NCBI GenBank assembly: GCA_009733775.1
Contig: WOGZ01000029.1
Span: 142,886 to 206,885 of the forward strand
Direction: 5' to 3'
DNA length: 64,000 nt
Origin: Alectoria sarmentosa
Lineage: Eukaryota; Ascomycota; Lecanoromycetes; Lecanorales; Parmeliaceae
Part shown: in pieces, positions 11,283 through 22,594 of the stretch
Layout: the number at the start of each line of letters is the position of its first letter
How positions within the stretch are numbered: position 1 is the stretch's first letter
Made by a program: the position numbers and the translations under genes
The notes under the pieces: generated by a model
The model's database searches: none
Told to the model about the DNA's origin: nothing
Seen by the model: only the letters and a program-made list of their open reading frames with translations

Positions 11283-14200
11283 ATGCGCCTCTGTGCGCCA
11301 ATCTTACTGCCAATTGTCGCACTTTTATATACGTCGTTGTGCTATGCCATCTTCGCAGACGAAGCTTACCAAATCGACTCTCACCACGCCCTTCTGGGAC
11401 TTCCCCAAGCTCACACCACTTTCTTCCACCGTCCTTCGGCTGCATCGAAAGCCTCACTTCTCTACACGCTCTCGGCGAAGCTAGTGCTCGGTGCGATCAA
11501 TCCCAAAGATGGCGCGGTGATATGGAGACAGCGGTTGGCAGATTCTGCCCAGAATTATACAACTTCTGGTCTACTAAGTGCAGGGGAAGGAGGCGATACG
11601 CTCGTTAGTGCGGCGGGTGGGAAGGTTCATGCATGGGATGCAACAGATGGCAGATTGGTCTGGGAGTGGGACGGTGGTGGTGGGACGAAAGTGGTAGATG
11701 TTACGCCCTCGGCCGAAGGCGGAAAATACGTCTTAGTACTCAGTGAGGGAAAAGGTGAGGGCTCAAGTTTCGTTCTTAGAAACTTGGCAGCCGATACTGG
11801 AGAAGTCCTCTGGGAATCTAGCGACTGGAGGTATGCAAAATCGCAGCGGATAGGGTTTTGGATGTGAGCGAAGCTAATTAGCTACAGCGGAGACGCCCCG
11901 TATGCCGTCGTATCATCACAAGATCGCATCTTCACTGTTTCGTTGCATTCGGCACTCCTCAAGGGTCTCAGAATTAAAGTTACTGAGCTGGCCCCTTCAA
12001 ATGGGAAGATCATTGGGCAGTCAATATTCTTGAATTCCGATAGCGACCTTACATCAGAGGCTTCAATCTTGCACATCGGCGCGAACTCGGGACAAGCTTT
12101 TCTGGTATGGACCGACAAAGCTTTCAAGACATTGAAGATCAATAGAATTGGCACAAAAGGGATCGCGAGCTTCAACGTTCCCTTTAGTAACGGAGAGGCG
12201 GCTGAAAATATAATTGTCCACGCCCCTCGGTCTCCTACGGCCCATCCGCACTTTCTAGTACTTTATCAAGGCGCAGACTCGCACTGGGCAGAGGTGTTTC
12301 ATTTCGGTACCGATACGAAGAAGGCATATGATTTGCCACGCCTAGGTGGAAAAGGTGCCTTTTCAGTTAGCTCCCAAGGTCCCGATGTTTACTTCACTAG
12401 ACATACTGCTTTTGAGAACATCCTGATGTCGTCAACTGGACCATCTATACTCAGCCATTGGGATGTTCGTCCTAAAAGCCATGGTGGTATGGTGGATCCA
12501 CAAGACATCTCTCATGCTGCCTCTGAGGTGATCTCCCGGGGTGGATCGACGTATGCAGTAAGGTCTGCCTTGACGTTGCCCTCGGGCGAATGGGAACTCA
12601 TACGCAACGGCGACCCCTATTGGGTGAGGCACGAAGGACTTACTGGTGCAGTCGCTGCCGCTTTTGTTGAGTTACCCAAGGAAGAGAATCTGGCCGAAGA
12701 ACTCGCAGCAGAGAGTCATCGTAGTGTTATCGCAGCATACGTGCACCGAGTCAAACGTCATATAAGAGATCTACAGCATTTTCCTCATTGGGCACAAGCT
12801 CTTCCTGCCCGAGTACTAGGGAGTTTTCTTGGGGATAAGACAGGCCCTCCAGATCAGAGCCTACGCCGTGATAGTTTTGGCTTTCACAAGATTGTCATCG
12901 TTGCTACCGAGCACGGCCGGCTTGCCGCACTTGATGCGGGTACACAGGGTAGTTTAATTTGGGATGTTCAGGCTGTCAACCTACAGGCCGGCGAAAAGTG
13001 GCAAGTCCTCAGCATCGAAGCCGAACAGAATACTGCACTGGTACGAGGCAAAGGAGGAGAGTTTGTGCGTGTCCAATCCGATACGGGTGCGATCCTGCAG
13101 TATCAGCCTGGAGGTCTAATCAAGTCGCTGAAGACGTCTGTCCCTGTATTGGATGCATCTGGAGAGAAACTTCTCATGCCAGTCAATGATGATGGATCTA
13201 TTGGAGAGATTCCCAAGGCAGATTTTGCAATAGGGACGACCATAGTGACAGAGGCCGACGACAAAGTTGTCAGAGGTTGGGCCCTATGGAGAGGCCCAAA
13301 GCCGACGTTGGTATGGCAGTTCACCCCGGCGCCGGGTGAAATAGTCAAGTCTGTCATTGCTCGACCTTCTCATGACCCTGTGGCATCAATCGGCAAGGCT
13401 CTCGGAGACCGCAATGTATTGTACAAATACCTCAACCCCAACATCTTACTGATCACTGCCCTTGGAACGGAAGCTTTGACAGCGACGTTCTATATCCTGG
13501 ACTCAGCTTCTGGTGACGTGATTCATTCAGTCACTCACGTTGGAGTTGACACAAATCTTCCAATTGCATCTACCATTTCGGAGAACTGGTTCGCTTACTC
13601 GCTCTTCTCGGAGACTAGCTCTTTTTCGCAAGGCCAGTCCGAGATTGATCAGCAGATATTAAAGGGCTACCAAATGGTGATCTCGGAGCTCTACGAATCA
13701 CCTCATGCCAATGATCGGGGCTTACTTGAGACAACTTCCAACTACTCTTCTATCAGTCCTACTTTCACCGAGGAAGACGGGACACATGACACACCGCACG
13801 TTTTGTCCCAAACGTTTTCAATCCCCGGCCCTATTTCCTCTATCTCCGTCACCACCACTCTTCAAGGAATCACTACTCGCTCCCTCCTCTGCGTCCTCCC
13901 CGATACCAAGGCTCTAATAACCATCTCACGTGCATTCCTTGATCCGAGGAGGCCCGTTGGCAGGGATGCTACCGCAGCTGAAATGGAAGAGGGACTGTTC
14001 AAGTATAGTCCTGTTTTAGAATTTGAGCCCAAATGGACCCTCAGTCACAAAAGAGAACTCATGAGTATTTCCGGGATTGTTACCAGTCCGTCGCTCTTGG
14101 AGAGCACGAGCTTGGTCTTCGCATTTGGGGATGTCGATCTATTCCTCACTAGAGTCTCTCCCATAGGTGCTTTTGACCTGCTTGGGAAGGGATTCGGTAA

Positions 14201-14372
14201 GCTACAGCTTGTGCTGACCGTGGTGGCTTTGGCGGCGGGGACGACCGTTGTGGCTCCTTTTGTAAGTTTGACACAGCCATGCTGGCTGTCCTCTCCTGCT
14301 CGACGCTGAAGCTGACATGCAAACTAGGTACGGAAGAAGCAGATCGATGGAATATGGAAGGCTTTGATCTAA
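11283..14372 (+). CDS. EMC1: ER membrane protein complex subunit 1
   Basis: This is the large lumenal subunit of the ER membrane complex, an insertase for tail-anchored and multi-pass membrane proteins. Three exons (11283-11830, 11888-14261, 14328-14372) give 2967 nt, 988 residues, the usual fungal size. A signal peptide (MRLCAPILLPIVALLYTSLC) is followed by FADEAYQIDSHHALLG. A PQQ-type beta-propeller follows, with repeats such as GAINPKDGAVIWRQRL and DATDGRLVWEWDGG. The C-terminal DUF1620 part includes FDLLGKGFGKLQLVLT and one membrane helix (LVLTVVALAAGTTVVAPF), then a basic tail RKKQIDGIWKALI made by the last exon. Introns are 57 and 66 bp; the second has a gctgac branch site. The gene starts about 250 bp from the AT-rich block and is intact. 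Confidence 0.95.
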
Positions 14373-14996
14373 TAATCAGCCTTTCCCTTTGTATCAAAAT
14401 CCTGATTCTGCTGCAAATAATGGTAAACACTGCAGACTGCTCTATACCTCGTTGCGAGAACGAGCCTTCCATTGCTGTGCGCCGTTGCCGAGATGTGTTT
14501 TGAGGCTCTACATCCTTCAAATCCGTCGTGCCGTATTTCTGGTCATTTGCGCTTTTGCTTCCTCACATGCGGTTTCTTCTATTTCTTTCCACCTTCCTCC
14601 ATTATGGCGGGCATTTTAATTATTTCTCCTCTTACTCCACTCTCATCAGCTTATATCAGCGCTGGAGTGTTACATATTATGATACCTTATGGTACTAGTT
14701 CGTACGTTATGGTACTAGTTACCTTACCTAGTACCTATCGTACTTTACTTTGAATACGTCATACGTCACCAAAGGAGATATTTCTCTTTAAAGCCGTTTT
14801 AAGTCCATCATCCCAATTGCTCTTATTAAATTGCTCTTCACCTCACAACCCTTCTCACTTCCACAATCTTCTCTGTTCTACACGCATATAATATCGGTCT
14901 CCATCTTATTCTGCAGCCTTAATATATTTCGACTCTATCTACGACTAATATCCCATCCCCTCACCGTTCATCATCATCACCCAAACATCCTCCATC
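14373..14996. promoter_or_regulatory. Intergenic: EMC1 3' flank and dehydrogenase promoter
   Basis: The words ttatggtactagtt and then tacctta/tagtacct occur as close direct repeats at about 14690-14740. CT-rich sequence precedes the ATG at 14997. No gene is seen. Confidence 0.5.
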
Positions 14997-15919
14997 ATGA
15001 CCGACAGCAAGAAATACAGCAACAAGCTTGACGGCGCCCGCGTCCTCGTCATCGGCGGTAGCTCCGGCATAGGCTACTGCGTTGCTGAAGCTTCCCTCGA
15101 ATTCGGCGCCTCAGTCATCATCTCCTCTTCCCAACAATCCCGCATCGACTCCACCATCGACCAACTCCTCAAGACCTACCCGAGTGCCAAGGGCCGCATC
15201 GCAGGCTACGCTTGCGATTTGTCTTCCCCTTCCGTTGAAGCAAACATAGAGAAGCTCTTCGAACAATGCGGCGGGCCCAAATTCGACCATATAGTCCACA
15301 CGGCTGGGGATAGCCTTGCCATGCTGAAGCTGGAAGATGCGACGCTGGAATCTATACAGAAGGCGGCCATGGTCCGATTCAACTCCCCCATCCTACTTGC
15401 CAAGTACGCGCCCAAGTATCTCAACCCGGGTCCAGCGTCGTCTATCACCCTGACCACGGGCAGCGTCAGCAGGAAGCCGAACAAAGACTGGTCGATCGTC
15501 GCCGGCTATGCGGCAGGCCTGCATGGCATAATGAGGAATCTGGCACTTGATTTGGCGCCTGTGAGTCATCTTTTCGATCCACCATTCCCTTCTCATCGTA
15601 TTCTGGGGGCCGGAGACCTTTTCCGCCTCCTGAGACAAGTCTTCTGACTCTTGAGCCGTCTTCAAAGAGAATCACTGACTCCGAAACCATTTAGATCAGG
15701 GTCAATTTGATAAGCCCGGGGGCGGTGTTGACGCCGCTTTGGGATGGTATGACGAAGGATAAAATTGAGAGCTTGATGGAACACACGAAGGGTAAGTGCA
15801 CGACCGGGGAGATTGGGAAGGCGGAGGATGTGGCGGAGAGTTACCTCTATGTTATGAGGGATTGGAATGTCTCCGGGTCGGTGATAGATACGAATGGGGG
15901 GTTTCTGCTGACTCCTTAG
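14997..15919 (+). CDS. Atypical short-chain dehydrogenase/reductase
   Basis: Two exons (14997-15560, 15695-15919) give 789 nt, 262 residues, normal for a classical SDR. The Rossmann nucleotide-binding loop GGSSGIG is at residues 20-26, HTAG (in place of NNAG) at 101-104, and the catalytic-region Ser is in TTGSVS at 154-159. The exon join restores the conserved IRVNLISPGAV strand. The active-site YxxxK motif is altered: it reads YAAGL from Tyr171, so Leu sits where the catalytic Lys belongs. Relatives with YxxGLHG are known in fungi and bacteria, so this is probably a subfamily trait. NAD(P)H binding is likely; oxidoreductase chemistry is uncertain. The 134-bp intron belongs to the introner-like family described separately. 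Confidence 0.9.
15561..15694 (+). other. Introner-like intron, copy A (dehydrogenase)
   Basis: A 134-bp phase-0 intron ending ctgactccgaaaccatttag. It is the same length as copy B at 46818-46951 and shares its last 20 bases with one mismatch. Internally it holds ctcctgagacaagtct, which is the reverse complement of the copy B core (agacttgtcgcaggag) with two mismatches. Confidence 0.75.
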
Positions 15920-16326
15920 TGGAAATTGGTTGCATGACTTAGGCCGGAAGCAAAGGCGGTACAGCACATCCACATATAATTATATAGAGTAGAGCAATTG
16001 TTTTGAGCCAAGCAACGCTCCTGTTCGTCGCTTCTTTGAGATATTTGCAAGCAACTTCCCGAAAAAGTGACGAGCGGGGAGTAGACCGACATGACGGTCT
16101 GACGGATCAGACTCATGATAATTTGTACTTGTGACCCTCCCAGGTTTTTTAAACCAGTCGCTTAGAATATACCTCATCCTTTGCTAGACGGCTTCTTGAC
16201 AATCGACTCCGGCCATGATCCCTCATCTGCGATCCTGAAGTTGCAGAAGCGCAACCAAAGTCACGTCTGGCTGGAATTCGGGATAACATTGCATAAATCC
16301 AACACATGTATCGGGCTTCTACTTAA
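15920..16326. other. Intergenic, convergent genes
   Basis: 3' flanks of the dehydrogenase (+) and the DPBB protein (-). No further gene is seen. Confidence 0.5.
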
Positions 16327-17250
16327 TCATGTAAGATTCTGGTAAGCAATGACATCGATATCCAAGCTATTAGTCTGCTTACTCCCACATCGCTCATCGG
16401 CTGGGATTTCCGTCTTGCAATAATTCTGTGCATTTGCGGCGGGACATGCATCTACCATTTCGACGATGACACTTCCATAGATTTGGTCATTGGAAGAAGA
16501 GCCGTAGAAGCCAATGTTGTCGACTCGGTAGCAGGTACCGCACTGAGCGGCGACTGAGGGGCAGGAGGGCGGGACATAGCTGGAGGATGGATACTGGCCA
16601 CCGTTCGTTGTGCTAAAAGAGGGTTTCAGTCAGATGAGCGTCGAAAAAGAGTCCTATACCGGGGAGCAAGAAAGGATGATGCTAGCAGTGAGACTAGAGA
16701 CGCACCAGACGCTAGTATTGTATTCAGAGTCCATGTTTGGCTGGCTACCAATGCACAAGCCTGTAGAGATATCTTTGCTGATATCACCGGTGGCGGCGGC
16801 GAAGACGTCCGCGTTGTCTGTGTGAAATTGATCAATGGCGGATGGTCCAAGATATCAGGATCCTAGGGCTGACAGCAGACGAAAGAATAGCTCACTTGCG
16901 GTGGTAGATCTGTTCGCGATGGAGCATACTGTACCCCCTTGAGCCGCATATTGGTTGAAGGTTGCGACTCCTTGCACTCGTACTGGCGCTGGCTCTTTCG
17001 ATGGCCTTTTTGCTCGTAAGTGGGCAGGGATAGCCGCTAAGATACATACACTAGATGGGAGCCGGGCATGTCAGATGACGAAAAGTTGCTGTGGAGAAGG
17101 TATTCAGCCTGCATAACCTGGCTGCCACTACAGCCGACACCTTCTAACGTCTCTATTGTTCCCTCGTCTATACCTGCGTTAATGCATGTTTGGGAGGAAA
17201 GGTTGAGGGCTCTCCATGATTTGATACCCGTAGGTGCTCGGCTCGGATGT
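16327..17250 (-). CDS. Secreted double-psi beta-barrel (RlpA/barwin-like) protein, N-terminus unresolved
   Basis: The C-terminal exons are clear on the complement: 17250(?)-17050, 17005-16896, 16817-16706 and 16612-16327, with canonical splice sites (introns 44, 78 and 93 bp) and matching phases. The last three encode VQGVATFNQYAAQGGTVCS, then STGLCIGSQP, CPSVAAQCGTCYRVDN and a NSLDIDVIAYQNLT end. This is the double-psi beta-barrel fold of expansins, barwins and papain-inhibitor-like proteins, with paired Cys. Such fungal proteins are secreted and act on walls or host proteins. The exon upstream (GVGCSGSQVMQAEY) looks coding, but I could not find a convincing start or signal peptide. The true 5' end may lie anywhere up to about 17.7 kb. 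Confidence 0.65.
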
Positions 17251-18546
17251 CTTCAGTCAGCCATGGAGACAAGACCTTGGTCTGAGGGTGTAGAACCTTC
17301 CATTGTGTCCATGCTGCGTCGGTCGTAGGCTCGACACCTTCCAGCGTCCTCGGCAGACAGAAGTCGTTCTCTCAAAAGCAATGAGCTTAACATTTCTTGG
17401 AAACGTAATGTCGTGCCATCTTTGTTACGAAGAGCGAGCACAGGGGGAAGAAAAAGCGCAAAGGGAATTGACAGGTAGAGCGGGCGAAATAAGACTGATG
17501 GCGGAGAGAGAGTAAGAGAAGAGAGAGATGGTTCGATTGTCGATGTTTGATGCTCATGGAGATACTTTGCAGCGCTAGTGGTTGCGGCCTCAAAATGACA
17601 GGCGCGCAAGAGGACACAGTTGAAAGAGGAGATACATATAACGTCGGGAATACTTATCTTGTTATCCGACAGATTGAAACATGTGGCGAGTGGCGACCTT
17701 TCTTGCCGCAGTTCTTGATGGTCATGCAATCCTGATACAAGGTCTTCTCTATTCTCTACTCTCTATTCTCTATTCACTACTCACTGCAGTCAGCCAAAGA
17801 AAGGAAGTCGACAGGTTGAAGAGAAGGCCTTCCATGCTCTAGACCAGGAAGCAGTTGTCATTGCCCATCGACCCTGAGAGCATGTGCTGTCGTCTGGTGT
17901 CGTCAAGATTGAAACTTTTGGGATTAGCTGGTGAGCAGGCCATGTTGGAAGGTTTGGGTTCGAGCGGACAGGTGACAAGAATAACACTCGAGCAGTCGGG
18001 GTGCAAAACATGTTTCGGGGCCGAACGCTCCCTAAAGTATATAGAGGCGGAAGCCCCCGTGGTGCCCGTAATTTGGGGCAACGGGGTGAGCGTGGGGTCC
18101 GCATCTTGATCCAGGGCCCAACGCCAAAGACCAAGACCAAGAGTGATTTACCCTTACATGTAGAACCACCAGAACGTTGGCTGGTTGAGCGAACAGCTTT
18201 CTGTAGCCTCACCAGCTACTCTCTCTTGGATTCGAATAGTGCCCTCCCTACCAAGTGGAGCGCTATATTGTGTCTTGATTGCCTCAGCCTGATCCCCTAA
18301 CCCGCGTACTGAGTCATTCATAAATATTCGATTGAGTCACAAGCTGAGGTCGAAGGAGCCACTCATCTGGTCATTAAGAAAGGAAAGAAGAAAGTCGCAC
18401 GTCTCAATGCTTTCGCTTCTCCGCCTTTGCTCAGGTCTACTTTCCTATCTGTGAATTGTCTATTTGTATGGCCATTTCCCTTTAACGCCCCAATATCTTG
18501 GCTCAACCTCCTACTCTGTACCAAACGCTGCGGTCTTCACATCAAG
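17251..18546. other. Intergenic, may hold the first exon of the DPBB gene
   Basis: Divergent gap between the DPBB gene (-) and the RNA cyclase (+). CT-rich microsatellite-like sequence (ctattctctactctctattctc) lies at about 17747-17785. Several open frames exist on the minus strand, but none gives a clear signal peptide. Confidence 0.4.
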
Positions 18547-19860
18547 ATGTTCGCCCCAAATCCTCCAACATTCCCTGCCCCAGTGCCCCTCGACGGCACT
18601 ACTCTCGAAGGTGGAGGCCAATTGCTACGCCTGGCGCTCTCGCTCTCTTCGCTGACGCAACAACCAATCCATGTCACCGACATCAGAGGTAAACGGCCAG
18701 GGAAGGTTTCCGGCCTCAAGGCATCTCATCTTGCTGCAGTTAAATGGTTAGCTAATGCTACCGCCGCGACGACTGAAGGCATGGAGGTGAAAAGTAGGGA
18801 TTTGATGTTTAGGCCCTCGAAAACTGGAGAGGAGACTAGAAGCAACAGCGATCAAGCTGAGCACGTCGCAAGAAAGGGAGACGAAAAGGAGGGGGTCTGG
18901 GAAAACGTATTCGAAGATGATAGATTGGTCCGTCGGCAGTCTCTTATTACAATGTCCTCGCCCGGTTCCATTCTCTTAGTCATGCAAGCAATACTCCCGT
19001 ATCTTTTGTTCTCCAACAGCTCCAACATGGAGGCTCAGAAGAGGGTCGTACCGCTTCGCGTCACCATCGAGGGCGGCACGAACGTGAGTAGTTCTCCATC
19101 CATCGAATACGTTTCCCAGGTGCTTCTGCCAATGCTTTCCCAAAAATTGAGCATCACTCCGATCACAACAACACTCCACAAAAGAGGCTGGAGTACCGGA
19201 AGAACTGAGATCGGTAGTGTGACGTTCGATATCGAACCTTTGCCTCGCGCATTTGTACTTTCGACGTTCTCTTTCAAGAATAGAGGCCAATTGGCCAAGG
19301 TTCACGTCTCGATTCTTGCACCAGAAGCTGCAGCTAGGACCAGCATCAGAGACAAAGTGATTGCGCAATTGCTCGCGTACAGCCCTGAAATTGAGATTCT
19401 ATTTCCCGTAGACGAGAAGTCTGGAAGTGAAAAACGTTTATACCTTCTTCTTGTTGCGGAAACTTCGAATGGTTACAGACTTGGGCGCGATTGGCTGTTC
19501 GACGAGAAGACACGAGGCTTAAGCACGGAAGAAGTGGGCGCGAAGCTAGTGTCAAAAGTCATGAAAGACCTCAAGAACGAATTGAAGCTTGGCGGGTGTG
19601 TGGATGAGTATATGCAGGATCAGCTAGTAGTGTTCCAGGCTCTTGCTGCAGGGAAAGCAGAGGTTGACGGTGGAATTGACAGAGAAGCAACTCTGCATAC
19701 GAAAACCGCCAGGTGGGTTGCCGAGCAGGTTGTGGGTACTGGCTTTGACGAGTTGGGAAGGTGTCAAGGATTGGAATACGCGGTTGGGGAGGAGTTCTGG
19801 AAGAGAAGGAAGAATTATTTGGGCAATGCCATTACAGCCATGAAGCAGTTGAGCACCTGA
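18547..19860 (+). CDS. RNA 3'-terminal phosphate cyclase (RtcA type)
   Basis: The enzyme uses ATP to turn an RNA 3'-phosphate into a 2',3'-cyclic phosphate and acts in RNA end processing. The single exon from ATG 18547 gives 437 residues, longer than the usual 340-370 because of inserted acidic/polar loops (for example residues about 88-125). The hallmark LEGGGQLLRLALSLS lies near the N-terminus, RGKRPGKVSGLKASHLAA follows, and FSFKNRGQLAKVHVS sits in the middle. Near the end, VDEYMQDQLVVFQALAAG is followed by LHTKTARW, whose His matches the adenylated His of RtcA; the inactive Rcl1 relatives lack it. The frame is open upstream to 18427 but without an ATG, so 18547 is chosen. Confidence 0.9.
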   Translation: MFAPNPPTFPAPVPLDGTTLEGGGQLLRLALSLSSLTQQPIHVTDIRGKRPGKVSGLKASHLAAVKWLANATAATTEGMEVKSRDLMFRPSKTGEETRSNSDQAEHVARKGDEKEGVWENVFEDDRLVRRQSLITMSSPGSILLVMQAILPYLLFSNSSNMEAQKRVVPLRVTIEGGTNVSSSPSIEYVSQVLLPMLSQKLSITPITTTLHKRGWSTGRTEIGSVTFDIEPLPRAFVLSTFSFKNRGQLAKVHVSILAPEAAARTSIRDKVIAQLLAYSPEIEILFPVDEKSGSEKRLYLLLVAETSNGYRLGRDWLFDEKTRGLSTEEVGAKLVSKVMKDLKNELKLGGCVDEYMQDQLVVFQALAAGKAEVDGGIDREATLHTKTARWVAEQVVGTGFDELGRCQGLEYAVGEEFWKRRKNYLGNAITAMKQLST

Positions 19861-20157
19861 GCAGGTAATGCGTATCACTTGGTATGATGGCCTCCAAACA
19901 AAGCCATGTGTAAAGTTCAATGAATACATAGTAAAATGAGCGGTATAGAGCTTGATCTACGATGCCTTCGTTCTCATGCAATGGCGGACGCATACACGTC
20001 ATCAGGGTCGGCTCAATCGTTGTGCTTCTTACTGCGTGGAAACCAAAGCTTTCACCTCGAAGTAGAAGCTCACAAAAAAGCTGCCATATCTACTCGAGGG
20101 TTTTGATTTCTGATTGTCATCAAGAGGCTGCCATCACTGCCTGGGAATGGATTAGCT

Positions 20158-21399
20158 TTACCCATCTTCATAGGGGTGAGTCGTCTCCTGGCTCTCACCA
20201 AGACGATGTACGACTCCTGCCAGGCCTCGCCTGACGCACATGGCATCAATGGCTGTGGCCGCAAGATACATCAAATACCATGTTGCTGAAATTGGTTGGC
20301 CGATGGTGTTTGCCGTGATGATGCATTGTCCAAACGCTATGCATTCAAATCGTCAACAGGTCCTCAAGGATAGTGAACCAAAGGTACTTACGTTCAGCGA
20401 AAGCTTGTGGAAGCTCTACATCTACGTGCCCAGTCCCTCTTTTGCGTGGCCCAAAGACTTGTTGATTGTAGCTTGAAGATTCACAAGTCAGCATTCAACT
20501 TGCTGAGCGTGTCGAGCAAACCCAGGCCAAACGGAATCTCCCGTAACATGTCTTTCAATCTTGTAGCAAGGAAAATGCCGGTCCAAAGTCACACGTACGA
20601 CGCAGGCATCCTATCCAGCACCGAACGACAGGACCCGGGGGGCGGCCCCGTCCCTTCGCATTGGACATTTGAAGGGTTATATGGGACAATCCGTATGGCG
20701 AGTCCTCCGCTTTCACCTGGGAGGGCAAGGCCGAGTCAGCCGCGTCCTGACTACAGCTGCATGTCTCCAAACGCCAAGGGCGATTATCTTCTATCGAATC
20801 TTTCAAGGGTCTCGCTAACCTATGTCTACCGCAACGCCGCCTTGCTGCATATAGCCCTTCACACATACACCAAGAACAAGCAATGCAGCTCTTGAGAGCT
20901 CGTCCGCCGTTGATATGTCAGATATTACATCCCTTTTTTTGGTGATATCAACCGCGCAGAGGCCGTCATGGCTAAGAACCCTGAACGGAAGAGGAACATC
21001 AAAGCTTCCCTCTGTCCGTTGTCCAAATGTTCGACGGGTAGTGCTTGTGGGCAGTAGCTCCCAGACCTCCTGGCAACTAGCAATATTCAGACCCCTACCG
21101 TAAGTCGATGCATCACATTGGATCCTTGGTGCCGCGAGATGGGGATTAGTCACGTTGAATGGTTTTCCAATCAGTGTTAGAGATGAGTTATTCTTGGCCA
21201 GCGCAGTAGGAGCATATGGAGCTGGCCAAGAAAGATCTAATGACGAGGGTTTCTGGAAGGTCGTGACGTCGCTATCAGGAACAGATAGGTCCAGCGAAGA
21301 CCTGTCGTTAGTGCCTTGCTCAGGGGAGATTATCACGCTAGATAGAACCATGCAGACGTAAATAATGAGCAAATTATGGGGTAAATGCCACGAAGCCAT
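20158..21399 (-). CDS. Secreted protein of unknown function, 318 aa
   Basis: Four exons on the complement (21399-20820, 20716-20599, 20471-20392, 20336-20158) join in phase to 957 nt. A signal peptide (MASWHLPHNLLIIYVCMVLS) leads into a mature chain. Cys-containing blocks follow: RIQCDASTYGRGLNIASCQE, FGQRTEGSFDVPLPFRVLS, DGLCAVDI, RIVPYNPSNVQCEGT, SCRSVLDRMPAS, FGPRKRG, then QCIITAN and IDAMCVRRGLAG. This pattern (two related halves with QC...SC..., FG.R and LP blocks) is common in predicted secreted proteins of Pezizomycotina, but I know no assigned function. Introns are 103, 127 and 55 bp. An effector or wall role is speculation. Confidence 0.8.
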
Positions 21400-21961
21400 C
21401 AAAAGGACGCCGCTCGAGTCTGAAGGGACAAAGTGTAGCGACTGATTGCCCTTCTTATAGCTAGAGACAGCATCAGGGCTGCCGCTGAGGGCTGAACTAT
21501 GAGTGGAGAAGCCAACACAATCCTTTCTCGCGATTAAACGAGTTCCTCAAGCGCCATGAATGCATTGCATGGCAAATCTCACACCAAGCATCAGAAGGGA
21601 GATTGAAGCGCGCAAGACACAGCTAAGAAAAACGTAATTGAGGGGCCTTAATTTGTCTTGCTAAGAAGAACACTGCCATTCGGTAAAAAACGGTCATATT
21701 CTGTATTATCTGGAAAGACGTAGACTGTAGCATTGCGGAAGAGCAGAGTTTATGTAGCTGGACTTGTTGATCGTTCTCTGTCTTGACACGCACAGTCAGC
21801 AATTGCACGATGTTCCCCGAGATGCACATCCACCTGAACAGCCATGCCTACATGTGTAGACCGGAGTCGATGGGTAATAGAAGCACAAGCAGTCCACAGC
21901 CCACAATCGCAACACCAATCCATGCCACCCCTCTGCACCTTATCCTCTCCATCCTCCCAGC
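21400..21961. other. Intergenic
   Basis: Upstream flank of the 318-aa secreted protein gene (-) and 3' flank of PET191 (-). No gene recognised. Confidence 0.5.
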
Positions 21962-22378
21962 CTAGCGCTCCTTCTTCCTCAACTCCCCATCCGCACCCTC
22001 CACCAAATCCACCTCCTCCTTCCCAGTCCCTCCGATCCCCGTCTCTCCCACCGCTCTCCTCCCACCATAAAGCTGCCCTCCTTTTTCGCCCTCAATCTCT
22101 TTACTAACCGCAATAGGCTGATTGCCTCTGAACCTTTTCCGCATATCGATCATGCCTCGTTTGCATTCGCCGTAGCCCTTTTTGAGCTGCTGACAGCGGG
22201 TTGGGAGACCGTCGACAAGAGGGGGGCGGAGACAGTCGGCGGGCGTGTTGCGGTAGATCATGACGCAGTCAGAATTTTGCAGGCATGTCGCTAGGGCCGC
22301 CCCTAGAGGGGGAGGGTCAGTGGAGGGTAGGTTGAGGAAGGGGGAGGGAATACGGATGTCTTTGCATGAGGAGGGCAT
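21962..22378 (-). CDS. PET191: Cytochrome c oxidase assembly protein PET191/COA5
   Basis: A small mitochondrial intermembrane-space protein needed for complex IV assembly. Exons 22378-22354 and 22302-21962 give 121 residues. The core reads MPSSCKDIRAALATCLQNSD, then CVMIYRNTPADC (C-x10-C) and CQQLKKGYGEC (C-x9-C), then KRGMIDMRKRFRGNQPI. The poorly conserved Lys/Glu/Gly-rich tail is typical. The 51-bp intron is a multiple of three without a stop, so an unspliced read gives a false 17-residue insertion between CKDIR and AALATC. The insertion breaks a conserved helix, so splicing is the better model. The donor is GTATTC and the branch site cactgac. Confidence 0.93.
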   Translation of the reverse strand: MPSSCKDIRIPSPFLNLPSTDPPPLGAALATCLQNSDCVMIYRNTPADCLRPPLVDGLPTRCQQLKKGYGECKRGMIDMRKRFRGNQPIAVSKEIEGEKGGQLYGGRRAVGETGIGGTGKEEVDLVEGADGELRKKER

Positions 22379-22594
22379 GGTACTGGGCCCAGGTAAGTGT
22401 TGTTGCAGTCAGTGGCGAAGTCTAGGCCGATATGGAGGGTCTAGACATCCTGTTGCTCATGACTTGATGTTCGGATTTGATTACCGATGCTGAAGGTGTA
22501 GAAGCTTTTGGCACATTTATATCGAAGAGCACGCTACTTAGTACCTCTTGATAGATTGACTTTTCATAATCCTACACTATACTAAAAAACATCT

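Noticed and set aside
17253..17729. 158-codon minus-strand frame as a separate gene
   Set aside because: It has no start context, signal or domain. It may partly overlap unresolved 5' exons of the DPBB gene but does not stand alone.
22303..22353. 17-residue insertion in PET191 as a real protein feature
   Set aside because: It has GT-AG ends and a branch site, and removing it restores the conserved CKDIR-AALATC helix.
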